Part shown: piece by piece, positions 35,919 to 47,737 of the stretch
Layout of the letters: each line of letters begins with the position of its first letter
Position numbering within the stretch: the stretch's first letter is position 1
Assembly (NCBI GenBank): GCA_030549175.1
Contig: JAUKUA010000003.1
Coordinates: forward strand, 1,984,001-2,048,000
Origin: Lasiosphaeris hirsuta
Lineage: Eukaryota; Ascomycota; Sordariomycetes; Sordariales; Lasiosphaeriaceae
Length of the DNA stretch: 64,000 nucleotides
Direction of reading: 5' to 3'
Program-made: the position numbers and the translations under genes
The notes under the pieces: generated by a model
What the model saw: the letters and a program-made list of their open reading frames with translations, nothing else
Database searches by the model: none
Told to the model about the DNA's origin: nothing

Positions 35919-36730
35919 ATGACGCGAAAGGTCGTCTACGGGGCCGCCTTGGTCGCTCTTGTTGCGGGTGAGTTTGATTGAGTGAATGGTGGGCTGAGGC
36001 CTCCCTCTACTTGTCATCGTTGGGCGACGGCATTGAACTTCCCCACTTCCCTCCCTCGCTGGCAAGATGGGATATCCACGCAAAATGGCAACAACTAACC
36101 CTCTGCAGCCACGGCTATGACCATCGCGTCCATTTCTACCCCACGATGGGTCTCATACAGCGTCGCGGCCAAGTCGGGCGGCGCTGTCTACGACTACATT
36201 GGCCTGCATGAGAGATGCACTTCCATCTCGGCGTCACCTGCTGCTGCACCCGAATGCTTTCACTTCCCTGATGCGCGACGCTGCGAAGCTAGCGACGGCC
36301 GCTCCTTTTGCTCACTTTGGCGCTCCACTGGCTTTCTCATGAGCCTGGCGACCGTCGTCGACCTGGCGGCGCTGGTTGGGTTTCTGGTCATCATGGCGGG
36401 GGGCAAGGTGAAGAGAGAGAGTGGGTGGAGGATATTGGCCTTCATGTTGGGGGTGGTGGCCGGGTTGGAGTTTTGTGCCATGGCGCTGGTGGTGAGTTGG
36501 CATCCCTTGAGTCATTGGGATGATGGCAATGCTGACCGTGATAATAGTCTTATCTGTTTGATAACGACGACTTCTTTCTGGTGCCAGGTTATCGGCTGGA
36601 TACTTCTTGGTATCTCTGCATGGCAAGTGCCGGTATCGCGCTCTTCTCTGCGTTTGGCTTGGCCATATCGGCATTTGTGTTGCCTCCCGAGGACGGGTAC
36701 GAGTTCTTGAATGATCCGACTGGCGTTTAA
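35919..36730 (+). CDS. Four-helix membrane protein (SUR7/claudin-like topology)
   Basis: Exons 35919-35967, 36109-36491 and 36548-36730 (204 residues). An N-terminal hydrophobic helix (VVYGAALVALVAATAM) is followed by a Cys-containing loop with RWVSYS, then three more hydrophobic helices (FLMSLATVVDLAALVGFLVIM; ILAFMLGVVAGLEFCAMAL; CMASAGIALFSAFGLAISAF). The first loop carries cysteines (GLHERC, PECFHF, RRCEAS, RSFCSL), suggesting disulphides. This topology resembles fungal claudin-like or SUR7/PalI proteins; the specific family is not certain. GTGAGT at 36492 is taken as the second donor, though GTG at 36489 could also serve. The C-terminus PPEDGYEFLNDPTGV is cytosolic if the usual topology holds. 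Confidence 0.8.
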
Positions 36731-36907
36731 TGGGGATGTTTTGTCAATATCATGGCATATGCATTCATTCTTTTGTACTACAATAGGCCTTGGCGTTTGC
36801 GTATGATGCTGCTCGGTTGAGCTTCGTCTATTTATTCTTCGAAGAAAGCTGGGTTCAATACTACACATCATCAGGGCGATGGCTGCCACGGGTGGGCCAC
36901 TTGATCT

Positions 36908-36921
36908 GAATACTAGTATTT
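36908..36921. repeat. palindrome copy 1 (GAATACTAGTATTT)
   Basis: Contains the perfect 12-base palindrome AATACTAGTATT. First of four related sites between this position and 38579. Confidence 0.7.
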
Positions 36922-37364
36922 GTATACCTCCTGGAAGGAAGCTAGGCTTGTCACACTTGCCTCTTAGACTAATGCTTGAGATGCTGTTCCTCCCTAGTAT
37001 TCCACGTGTAAACAAGAAGCTCGCCAAGGCGTAAGGTGCAAGAGTTTGCCGAAATCGATCTTTTCGGGAGTTCTCATTCTCTTTGTATTGACGAGTCTAA
37101 TAAAAAAAAGAATACTTAATGCCTAATATAGACTATACGGCAGCCAATGACGGTTTATGAGGTTTTACCTATCACATGATTGACTGCTAACGCGTGCAAA
37201 GGCAGATCGGGATATGTTATCGAGAAGCCGGTGGATTGGACGGTGAAGAAACCCCGTCGGGAAGCCTCTGATAGCCACATTGCCACACTCAATGACCGCG
37301 CTTCAAGACATGCACTGCAGGATGCGCTGCCCTGCAAACGCGGCTGCTTCCTAAAGACTCGCTG

Positions 37365-37378
37365 GAATACTAGTATTC
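37365..37378. repeat. palindrome copy 2 (GAATACTAGTATTC)
   Basis: Perfect 14-base palindrome and the best match to the shared core. Confidence 0.7.
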
Positions 37379-38030
37379 GGGCCCCCTCGTGCAATGGGCC
37401 GAGTGATGGATGCTAGGTGGACGAGTACGTGACAAAATAGTCCGAACGAGCCGAGCTATTGGGCCGGGCAGGCTTCATCCCGGACCCTGAATATGGAACA
37501 TTCGGCAGATGCCGAACTGAAATCGTATGCTAAATAAGGGAGGAACAAAATAGTGTAAACCCCCCCTCAAATGCCAATTTTCCTCGTCTTCATCTTCCCT
37601 TTCCCTAGCTATGTGATAGAGAGTGGAAAGGACAGGAAACATATCTGTTTGCAGATGATATGTGAAAAATTACCACCCCAAAAGAGCTTTTAGTAGGCGA
37701 CCGGAGCCGTTGAAGTTTGAGCGCCGTCCCATGTGCTGGGTCCTATCTCCATGTTCTCGAGTCAAGATGACGACTTGCGGCCAAGGTTTGCAACCCTTCG
37801 GCATGCAGCAGCGGGAGGAATCCGCAGGCTTGGCTTGGCCTGATCTATTAGATGCACGGGGCCTGACAGGTTGCTGGAATCTGGGATGCTCCCTCCCTGG
37901 CAGCTGGAGCCGGGTTCCTGACCCCTCTCGACCCCCAAACGCCGCGCGATGCGATCTTGGTGCGCCGAATCCGATCAGCCAATATTAAGTCGTAGCGTCG
38001 CACCCCCGTGTTGGACAGATACGATGCGCC

Positions 38031-38044
38031 GAACACTAGTATTC
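38031..38044. repeat. palindrome copy 3 (GAACACTAGTATTC)
   Basis: Differs from copy 2 by one base (T to C at position 4), which breaks perfect symmetry. Confidence 0.65.
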
Positions 38045-38567
38045 CAAACCTGCCCCAATCCCACTTGGGCCGCATATATTAGTCTTTGGCGCTGACCCGG
38101 GTCAATTGACTGGGAGTGGATTTTCCCGTTGTGGCGCCAAGGAGCATTCCAATTGCAATTCCACGGCCAAACAGCCAGGCGCATTTCAGAGAAACCCCCT
38201 CCCCCCTGCTCGCTGGACGAGAAGAAAAGTGCCGGCTACCCCCTGGTCAGGACAGCAAGACAGCGAGAAGCAGAGAAATTGGCCTGTCAAATTCTGTCAA
38301 CACGGCCAAGCAGTAGTTCCCACTTCCTCTCCCTATCTCCCTATCACTCAACACGGTCACGGTGGTCTTGCCCTCACGTATCTGACCCCGGCCACGCGCA
38401 CTTTCTTTTCATCGCTGGTGCTTTGGTCTGTTGGGCTTGCCTTCCACTCGTTTTCGGCATCCCTCACCGCTCGCTGCAGCAACGCTCCTGGCCTCCGCTG
38501 TTAGTGGCTGCCACTCTTTCCGAGCCTGTCGTTGCCGAGCCCCCTATCTCCATCTAGTACCTATACG

Positions 38568-38579
38568 GATACTAGTATC
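38568..38579. repeat. palindrome copy 4 (GATACTAGTATC)
   Basis: Perfect 12-base palindrome sharing the ATACTAGTAT core, 78 bases before the ERG4 start codon; placed like a promoter-proximal site. Confidence 0.65.
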
Positions 38580-38656
38580 TGGCCACCTCCCTCCTCGGCA
38601 CGATCGTTTGTAGTATAAGGAACGCGCCGAGCCGCGACGAGTCTTTTCTGCCCAGC

Positions 38657-40608
38657 ATGTCCTCTCGATACTCGCTCAGACAGACCCCGCGGTACGTGCG
38701 AGCACCCTCCCTCTCACCCACACATGCCCTTGTGAACGTGACTATTGTGTTGTTCCTTTGGCGCTTTCGAGATTTTCCCAGACCACGGCAGTAACCAATT
38801 GCACCGAGCCCACCTTACTGACGGCACAACAGGAAGAAAGAGCTCTTTGATGGTATGGTAGAGATACCCGCCCGCCGCACTACCTCGCGTCGCAAGTCAC
38901 AGTTCCCTCTCGAATCAGACGGCGAGTCCAGCTCCGCCCCCGAGAGCTTGTCCAACGTTCCAGCAAAGGGCCCCTTGCGCAAGCGCGGCACTGCCAAGTT
39001 TATCGAGCACCTTGGTGACGAGTTCGATATGCAGCAGCCGACACCGCCCAAGACCCCCGAAGAGGGCGACATGAAGGGGCTCCTGGAAAGCAATCTCGAG
39101 ACCTATGGCACTAATGGACACGCCAATGGGTATGCCGATGGCAAGGCGAGCGACTTCGTCAACGGCACCGCAGAGGGGGAACGCGTCGTTGACGGGTGGA
39201 GGCCCGGCATGGATCCCAAGATCGACTCCTCGGGCGAGTATGAGTTCGGCGGCCCCTGGTTCGTCGGCCTCATGATGCTTGGTTTCCCTGTCCTGATGTG
39301 GTACATGTGGATCGGCGCCGAGTATTACAGCGGCCTCTTCCCCACACCCGCACCGGGCCAGAGCTGGCAGGAGTTTGGCGCCCACCTCGCCCACCTCGTC
39401 TACACGGGCGCGTTCCCTCACACCCAGGCCTGGGTCATCTACTGGGCTTATCTCATCTTCGAGGGTGCCTGCTACTGCCTGCTGCCCGGCGTCTGGGCTT
39501 ACGGAAAGCCGCTGCCCCATGAGGGCGGCAAGCAGCTCCCGTATTACTGCTCCGCGTACGCCTCCTTCTACACCACCATTGCCGTCGTGGGCGTGCTCAA
39601 CTTCACCGGCCTATTCCACCTGTCGACCATCATCGATGAGTTCGGCTCGCTGCTCACCGTCGCCATCATCTCGGGCTGGATCGTCAGCATTGTGGCCTAC
39701 GCGTCGGCCTTTGCGCGCGGCGCCACCCACCGCATGACGGGCAACCACGTGTACGACTTCTTCATGGGCGCCGAGCTGAACCCACGCATGTTTGGCATCC
39801 TCGACTTCAAGATGTTCTTTGAGGTCCGCCTCCCGTGGTACATTTTGTTCATGCTGTCGTGCGGCACCGCGGCGCGCCAGTGGGAACGCTACGGATACGT
39901 CTCGGGCGAGGTCGGCTTTCTGATCATGGCACACTTCCTGTACGCCAACGCATGTGCCAAGGGCGAGGAGCTCATCGTCTCAACCTGGGACATGTACTAC
40001 GAGAAGTGGGGCTTCATGCTCATCTTCTGGAACCTGGCTGGTGTCCCGCTCTCATACTGCCACTGCATCATCTACCTGGCCAACCACCATCCGGATGAGT
40101 ACCGCTGGAACCGCTGGATCCTTGCGGCCATGTTCATTGGCTACCTATTTGTCTACTGGGTCTGGGACAGCTGCAACAGCCAGAAGAACCGCTTCCGCGC
40201 TGCTGAGAAGGGCAAGCTCGTCCTACGCCGCACGTTCCCCCAGCTGCCCTGGCAGACGGTGGAAAACCCCAAGACTATCGAGACGGGTCTCGGCGACAAG
40301 ATCCTTGTCGATGGCTGGTACGGTCTTGCCCGCAAGGTTCACTACACCTGCGACGCGTATTTTGCTGTCATGTGGGGTTTAATAACTGGATTTAAGAGCC
40401 CCTTCCCTTGGTTCTATCCCGTCTTCTTCGTCACCATGATTGCTCACCGCGCGTGGCGTGATATCCACAGGTGTCGGATCAAGTATGGCGAGGCGTGGTT
40501 GGAATACGAGAGGAGGGTGCCGTATCTTTTTATTCCGGTGAGTCTTTTTGTCCCTGCACTTTCGACGAGGCCGGCTTAGCTAACTGCTTATGACAGGGTG
40601 TGATTTGA
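38657..40608 (+). CDS. ERG4: Delta(24(24(1)))-sterol reductase (C-24(28) reductase)
   Basis: Exons 38657-38691, 38833-40537 and 40597-40608 (583 residues). The enzyme makes ergosterol from ergosta-5,7,22,24(28)-tetraenol with NADPH in the ER membrane. Family blocks are clear: [52 protein letters not shown] and the terminal [27 protein letters not shown]. Multiple hydrophobic helices follow a hydrophilic N-terminus of about 130 residues. The first exon is 35 nt and ends at GTACGT. The last exon encodes only GVI and the stop, joined by a 59-nt intron with a GCTAACT branch; without this intron the protein would end with an incorrect tail. Copies of the ACTAGT palindrome lie upstream. Confidence 0.95.
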
Positions 40609-41848
40609 GAGTTTGAGAACAAAGCTGTTGGAATTCTGGCTCTCTGGCGAGTTATGAGTATCGTCGTTCAATGAGAAGTGGAAGCGATCACTGGTGTAAG
40701 TTATAATTGGGATTGGATCGAAACCCATACTCCATGGTGTGCATGAGATGCATGAGATGGAGGGCATAGGAGAACGGGGCATAAAAAGGGATTGGGTGGC
40801 AATGGGCGCGAGGGCAGCTTTCTTTCTGCTGGCCCTGGTAATTCCTAATGGTAAACAACAGCAACACCAACAATAACTTCAATTGTATTTATATTAGGTT
40901 ACTTTGCATATCTACCCTTCCTTTAGTATAAGGTATATAAATGATGAAAATGATAATGTAATATTCCTTGCTGGGGAAGAGTAAATGGTTTGAGTTTCGT
41001 AGGTAAAGATTTAGATCGAGTTAGTGATGTTGACTTGGTAAGGCTTTTGTGATCATTTCCAATACAAGAGGCGCCACCCAAGTATACACAAGCATACGAG
41101 GTAAGCAGACGTCTGTCCTTTCGAGTAGAGGTTGAAATACCACTTGGAGTTGAAACCCCAACCAATAATGAAAGGCATAGTTGATGGCCAGCCTATGGTT
41201 CAGCCTCTAGTGAAAACAACAGCTGCGCGCCTGGTAGTAGGTGGCTATCCGTAGACCAGTGGGCGACCGAGGCTAGAATATTTTTCCAAAGGTGACGGAT
41301 AGGCCAACAGCAATGTATGAGAACCTTGTTTCGACCGTTATTCAATAGCAACTATAACCGCTCCAAAAGTCACGTTGGTCGAGTCTGACTTTCCTACCAC
41401 CCGCTATGACGTTCCGCAATCACACGCAAATAACGTCAAAACCAACTAAAGAAAAACATTTCAAAAGAACAGGAACGTGATTGCACAACCTAGCCTACAA
41501 CCTCTGTCCCATCACCCTGTCTATGATGAGATAACACCTACCCCTACACCTCCGGGTGCGATGATCAAGCATAATGTGACAATTGTACATGTACGTTTCC
41601 GCCAAAGCCATTAACCGGTTCTTCCCTTCCTATAATTTGATACCCGCCACCCACATCCCCACGATGCCAAACTCCAATAACTTTGCTCAACTGATTCCCT
41701 AGCAACAAAACGATATTAAAGGGACCATGGGTGTCGGGTGGTGACTTTTGCCTCGTTTTTGCAATGCACGTCATGGACATGGGATTCTGTCAAATAGTCA
41801 CAGCTTGTCCACCCATTTCCATTCCGTAAGCTGGGAGATATATGCTCC
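40609..41848. other. intergenic (convergent 3' flanks)
   Basis: Between the convergent ERG4 and VMA3 genes. AT-rich, with no gene or repeat recognised. Confidence 0.5.
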
Positions 41849-42768
41849 TTATGAGCAGACGGTGTTGAGCGTGGCCTTGGAGTTCATGAGCAGCGCGACA
41901 ATGAGGCCGTACAGACCTAAGGTGGAATGTCAGCGACAGAACTAGGATATTGCGAGAGAAGCGTGGAAAGCGACTTACCCAGAACTTCGGCGAAAATGAG
42001 AATTAGGATCATGCCAACAAACAGCCTGGGTTGCTGAGCGGTACCGCGAACACCAGCATCACCGACGATACCAATCGCGAAACCAGCAGCCATACCAGCG
42101 AGACCGACGGCAAGACCGGCACCGAGTTGGATGAAGCCGGTGTAGAGCGCATAGCCATCTTGGGTGAGACCGTCGGAGATAAGGACAGAGACGACGAGAC
42201 CATAGATACCAATGATACCAGCCATAATGACGGGGACGATGTCTGGCATGGAAATACCTTGTCAGCGCGCGTCGCCCAGTGAAAGAAGAGGGCTTCTATA
42301 TGAGCATGGGGCGATGGGCAACATACTCTTTACGATGAGGTCCGGCCGGAGGACACCCATGGCAGCGATACCGACACCTGACTTAGCAGTTCCATACGAA
42401 GCGCCCAGGCAGGTAAAGACGATAGCAGATGTGCAGCCCATGGCACCGAAGAAGGGCTGTTTGTATTGATGTTAGCATGCATGCTTCGGACCATCGGTTT
42501 GGCCTTCAATCTGTCTGAGGGGATTATTGAGGCTGGAACGGCGGATGGCGAGGATAGAGGTCGACGACGGTGCACGAGAGAATACTAACCGCGTAAACGG
42601 GGCTACAGAATGAGAGCATCGTTAGTAAACATGTCTCCAGGTGACTACAGGCCATGCGTGTGGCCAATGCAATGTGATGTGATGTCCCAAGCATCCCAGC
42701 TACGTAGTTGGAGCATTGGGAAGCTCGGTCGCGTTCGCGGAATTCAAGGCTTACCAAAGGTCCGTCAT
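41849..42768 (-). CDS. VMA3: V-ATPase proteolipid subunit c
   Basis: Minus strand, five exons: 42768-42755, 42602-42590, 42456-42327, 42242-41979, 41916-41849 (162 residues; yeast Vma3 is 160). The four-helix proteolipid forms the proton-carrying ring of the vacuolar ATPase. The essential glutamate is in the last helix, [19 protein letters not shown] (Glu138). Exon 1 is 14 nt (MTDL plus TG) and exon 2 is a 13-nt microexon; together they restore [17 protein letters not shown], the standard N-terminus. Reading from the internal ATG at 42249 would lose the first half of the protein. It is divergent from SNU13 with about 500 bases between starts. Confidence 0.95.
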
Positions 42769-43272
42769 TTTTGGAAGGGTGGTTCGAAGCTGTATTGACG
42801 GATTACAATGTGAGAAAGTGGTGTCTCAAAGACGATAAAGCTGGTTGCGCGATGGACCGTAGAGTTGGCAGACAGGCAATGGTGGCGATCGAAACAGACC
42901 AGTTTGAAGGTTGTCGGTTCAGGTTGGCTTTTGCTGGGCGAGGTGTTTCCAGGTTGACTGATTGAGAGCGCAGCAGTCGGGGGCAAGCTTTTGCAGTCCT
43001 CAGGTACCTCTGCATATGCGCAATTAGGTAATCGCGGGTGCCGGACGAACCTAAGCCCATTCTGCCGTTCCCCACCGCCGAAAGGTCTCAACCAGCTGTA
43101 CCTTTTTTTTTTACCTACGATTTCGCATTGGCTGCAACACTTTGCTCCTACCACGCACTCACCCGCGATCAACCCCCACGACCCGGCATCTTTTACCCAG
43201 GGCGAGCAACAGCCGTGAACCCTGGATATATCGACAGAACCAAATTCATACGCCAACGAGACAAACAACATC
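42769..43272. other. divergent promoter of VMA3 and SNU13
   Basis: 504 bases shared by two opposite starts. It has pyrimidine-rich runs near 43070-43130 and no other gene. Confidence 0.6.
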
Positions 43273-43770
43273 ATGTCTAACGCCCAGAACGAGTCGGCGG
43301 CCTGGCCCAAGGCCGAGGATGGGGCTCTTGTCCAGGAGATTCTGGACTGCGTCCAGCAAGCTAGCCATTATAGACAGCTGAAGAAGGGCGCTAACGAGGC
43401 GACCAAGTCGTACGTTATCTACAGAACTACCCTCTCGTTCAACAGCTAATAGATCGCAGTGTCTCCCGTGGAACCAGCGAGCTTATCATTCTCGCTGCCG
43501 ACACCCAGCCCCTCAGCATTGTCCTCCATCTGCCCCTCCTCGCCGAGGAGAAGAATGTCCCCTACGTGGTACGTGTGGTCCTATGATATGAGCCATAGGC
43601 TTGACGGAAGCTAACTCTAGTCCCAGTTCGTTCCCTCCAAGATTGCGCTTGGTCGCTCGTGCGGTGTCTCGAGACCGGTTATTGCCGTTTCACTCACATC
43701 CAACGAGGCCTCTGACCTCAACTCCAAGATCCGCGCCCTGCGCGACAAGGTCGAGAGGCTCGCCATGTAA
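43273..43770 (+). CDS. SNU13: Snu13 (15.5K/NHP2L1), U4 snRNP and box C/D snoRNP protein
   Basis: Exons 43273-43409, 43460-43568 and 43627-43770 (129 residues; human 15.5K is 128). This L7Ae-family protein binds kink-turns in U4 snRNA and box C/D snoRNAs. RNA-contact residues are in [15 protein letters not shown], followed by [25 protein letters not shown] and the [14 protein letters not shown] strand. For the third exon the CAG acceptor at 43626 is preferred over the CTAG six bases upstream, since it gives the family sequence PYVFVPSK without two extra residues. In tandem with the SAC phosphatase gene downstream. Confidence 0.95.
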
Positions 43771-44441
43771 GGTGGTGATGTTTGGATGGATTGAGGTTAT
43801 CTGTAACGGATAACCACAGCGGAATAGGACAGCGGGCGGAAATACCCTGTGTTGGAAAAACATGGGGAGATACCAACAACCGTGCGGACTCGCTCGGCTA
43901 CAGCGTGATCCCCCCGAAACTGAAATATAAAAAATTCAAAATCTTCTGCATACAAACTTTGTCCTTCCCCTATACGAATCGAGGCTTAGGGCTGGGGTTC
44001 ACTAATAAACACGTGAGACCTAATGCATATGAATACACCTAGAGGTGACTAGCCGTTCCAAATCAACCCCTCCAACCAGCCAGACTCCACAGGCCCTGAC
44101 AGAGGCGGATGGTGGGACGGTGGGGTTAATGCAGAATGACGCCCGCTCCTGCCGACCTATGCGCGTGCCCCCACCTCACACCCGCATCAGCGGCGCGCGT
44201 CTTGACGAGCTTGAACGCTACCAACTCGACAGGTCCTGCCCGCAGGCCAGGTACGAATATAGAATAGACCCTCCTGACCGGTAGATCAAACGATCAAACA
44301 CCTTGGCCATCTTGAATCATATCTTGTATTTTTGCTCTTCTCCAGGACACAGCACCACTGTTGAATATCCTGCTGCTGCTGCTGCATTTCGTTCCTTGAG
44401 CCCTTGAATTCTATGGAGAGACTGCACTGAAAGCCAAAAAA
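43771..44441. other. intergenic
   Basis: 3' flank of SNU13 and promoter/leader of the SAC phosphatase gene. No gene recognised. Confidence 0.55.
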
Positions 44442-47400
44442 ATGCCTGGCCTGGCGCGTAAAGTCATTATTTGCGCCGCCGTGGATGGGTTGGTCTTGCA
44501 ACCTCTGGTCTCCAAGAAGGAGCAGCGCTCGTCGCCTCTGGTCGGAATCAAATATGGCGATGCGTCTGTGTCTACCATCTCGAGGGACGCTTCACCCGAT
44601 ATTTCGGGCCCGAATTCATCATTTGAGGCCTTTGGCATCGTCGGTAGTTCAGCCCCTCCTTTTGTCCATTCTTCGCCCCAAATCACGGACTCGCTTGTCT
44701 GCACGCTGTCCTCTTACGTCACCGACGCGGAAACTGACAAGTTCCCTCGTCGCCTACAGGTCTCGTCACGGTGTTTAGCTATAGCTATCTAATCTCGATA
44801 ACTCGCCGGCAGCAAGTTGCCCAGATCCGCGGTTTACCCATCTACGTGGTTACCGAGGTCGCGCTCACGCCCTGTTCGTCGCAGCAAGACGCCGGCGAGG
44901 CGATTACCAAAACGGCCATCGCCCTCAACGCCCGCACTCTCGACCCCACTTCATCGGACGATGATGATAGCTCTAGCGAGGATGAAAGCGTGCCTGAGTT
45001 GCCTAATAGCAGCGGAGACGAGGTTGGCGATGATGCAATCGACACGCCCGCGTCAGAACCGCAATGGTCCACGGCTATGAGCCCCAATGCCACGGCGCGA
45101 TCCAGTATTGCGGAGGATGTTATCAACCGCCGCGGGAGCTATGGGCGCTTCGCTCAGAGCTGGTTCAGTCGATCAGGGTGGACTATGGAGCAGAAGCGCA
45201 ACATGGGGCTGAGTCCAGAGCAGGCCATCACCGACCAGCCGGGTCTTGAAAACACTCCCGAGGAGAGGTCGGACGCCGGCACCAACGTGCCGAGGAAGTT
45301 CTCCCTTCCAACCGATGCGGTCGGCAGTGAGGCCGCCATGTCGCTCTTACCGAAGCTGCTGCGAACCGCCCAAATTCTGTTCGGCTCGAGTCGCACATTC
45401 TACTACTCGTATGACTACGACATTACCCGCAGTCTGGCAAATGAGAAGGTACCCGCAACCTCGCTCGTGCCATTGCACAATCATGTCGACCCGATGTACT
45501 TTTGGAACCGGCATATCATGCAGCCCTTCGTCGACGCCGGACTCGACAGCTTGGCGTTGCCCCTGATGCAGGGTTTTGTTGGACAGAAATCATTCGTCGT
45601 CGATAGTCACCCGCCGCAGGATGATGAGGGTGTTAAGGACTCGGTCGAGCTGAGCGATTTTAGCTCCTCTAGGAGCGGGTCGAACCCGGTTTCACCGCCG
45701 CCCGAGAAGGCCACAGCTGATATGCGACCTTCGGAGAAAAAGTTTGACATCACTGTGATCTCACGGAGGTCGACCAAGCGTGCCGGACTACGATATCTTC
45801 GGCGTGGGATAGACGAGCAGGGCAATGTTGCAAACTCTGTGGAGTCGGAGCAAATCCTCTCTCCGGCGAATGCAACGTGGGACCCCATGGCGAAAGTGTA
45901 CTCGTTCGTCCAAATCCGGGGGAGCTTTCCCTTATTCTTCTCGCAGACGCCATACTCACTCAAGCCCACACCGGTGCTGCAGCACTCCCCTGATGCCAAC
46001 TTTGCGGCATTGAAAAAACATTTTGATGGTTTGCGGGAACGGTACGGCTCCCTTCAGATCGTTGACTTAGTTGAGAAGCATGGCGTCGAGGCTCCGATAG
46101 GGGAGCGGTACGAGAAGGCCGTCCAACGACTCAACGAGGAGGTTGGCCTAGACGTAGAAAAGCTGGCGTTTGAGTGGTTCGACTTCCATGCTGTCTGCCG
46201 CGGCATGAAGTTTGAGAACGTTTCGTTCCTCTTGCAGATTCTCGGCAGTACGCTTGAGAAGCTTGGGAGCACTGTCATCGTCGACGACAAGGTGGTAGCG
46301 AAACAGACTGGCGTGCTAAGGACGAACTGCATGGACTGTCTGGACCGGACAAACGTCTGTCAAAGCTCATTTGCAAAACACATGCTTGATCTGCAACTCA
46401 AGCAGGAAGGATTTGACATGGCCACACAGAGGGACCAGGAGAATGCGTGGTTCAACACACTATGGGCTGATAATGGCGATGCCATCTCGAAGCAGTACGC
46501 CTCTACAGGGGCAATGAAGGGTGACTACACCCGAACCAGGAAGAGAAACTATCGTGGAGCCCTGACGGACGCAGGCCTATCACTAACTCGATTATTCAAT
46601 GGGTAAGTGATGCGGAAGTTATTGGACCTGGCATTATTTTGCTGACAGCTCACCAGCATGTTCAACGACTTTTTTCTTCAGATTACGATTGACTTCCTCT
46701 TGGGGAATGTTACGTCACTCGTCTTTGAAGAGTTTGAGACGAACATGATGACAAAAGACCCGGCCATGTCGATGCGAAATATGCGACAGCAGGCTATCGA
46801 CCTTTGCCAAAAGCGGGTTGTCGCCGACGAGGCCGAGGAGTTTATCGGGGGCTGGACCTTTCTCACGCCAACAGTGCCGGATACTGTGCGAGCTGCATCT
46901 TTTGAAGAAGCGGTACTACTGCTAACTGACGCCGCACTATACCTGTGCCGATTTGACTGGAATCTAGACAAGATCTCATCGTTTGAGCGGGTAGACTTAG
47001 CTCACATCCAAAAGATCAAATTCGGGACATACATAACATCGACTATATCCGTCACCCATACCGACGAGCTACACAACGTCGGCCTCGTCATTGAGTACAA
47101 GCCAGGTAGTACAGACATCGTGCGGGTGAACACACGCTCAATCTCATCTATGTCTAGCCCACCCAAGCCCCGCGGGTCAGGGGTAGCGGACAGCAACCAG
47201 GGAACGAATGTCACGACCATGGCTCAGGGTATTGCTGGATTTCTGACACGCCGCCCGCAGACTATACCGCCTCGCAAGATCGCACTCAAGGCGCTCTACA
47301 GCCAGACATCGGTGACAGACCCGGCGACGGCGAATCGCAACAAGCGAGACAAGCCGGGTGCCACCACACGTCTTACGGAGATTCAACAGGTGGTGGTGAT

Positions 47401-47575
47401 CGCGGCTGAGATTGAGCGGCTTGCGATGGCGACCCAGCCGCGGCTAGCGGGCACCAAGCTAGAGGATGCGAACTTGATTGAGAAGGGCGACATTATTTCG
47501 CTAGCGGAGGCGAGGCGGAACACGGGGTTGCTGGAGCAGCTGGGGCACTCAATCAAGAAGCTGGTGTGGGCGTGA
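44442..47575 (+). CDS. SAC-domain phosphoinositide phosphatase with hSac2-type C-terminus (INPP5F-like)
   Basis: Exons 44442-44643, 44760-46602 and 46657-47575 (987 residues). The SAC domain runs from the N-terminus; the catalytic CX5R is CMDCLDRT near residue 590, flanked by RTN and NVCQSSFAKH. Acidic and Ser-rich insertions interrupt the N-terminal half. After the FFLQITIDFLLGN helix, the C-terminus reads WTFLTPTVPDTVRAASFEEAVLLLTDAALYLCRFDWNLDKISSFERV, the hSac2/PH-like fold seen in INPP5F, and ends with GHSIKKLVWA. Such enzymes remove 4- or 5-phosphates from phosphoinositides on endosomes. It is distinct from the shorter Sac1 and from Fig4. Substrate preference is not readable from the sequence. 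Confidence 0.88.
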
Positions 47576-47737
47576 TCTGGTGGGGATAAGGGCATGTATG
47601 AATGGATATGGATATAATAATTTGGGTTGGAGAGCCGCCAGTGGTTTTAGCAACAATAACATGATAAAAAGAGTATCGATAATAATGTAGCAGAGCACGG
47701 CAGAACTAGACAATGTAAAGCCGGTGATAACAATGCC

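Larger units (their letters stand above)
36731..38656. other. intergenic, ERG4 upstream region with palindrome cluster
   Basis: 1.9 kb without a supported gene. It carries four near-identical palindromes (separate entries) and is the likely ERG4 control region. Runs of pyrimidines precede the ERG4 start. Confidence 0.6.

Noticed and set aside
41917..42249. A 110-residue V-ATPase c start at the internal ATG at 42249.
   Set aside because: It lacks the first helix pair and runs past the GTAAGT donor; the five-exon model restores the complete 162-residue family sequence.
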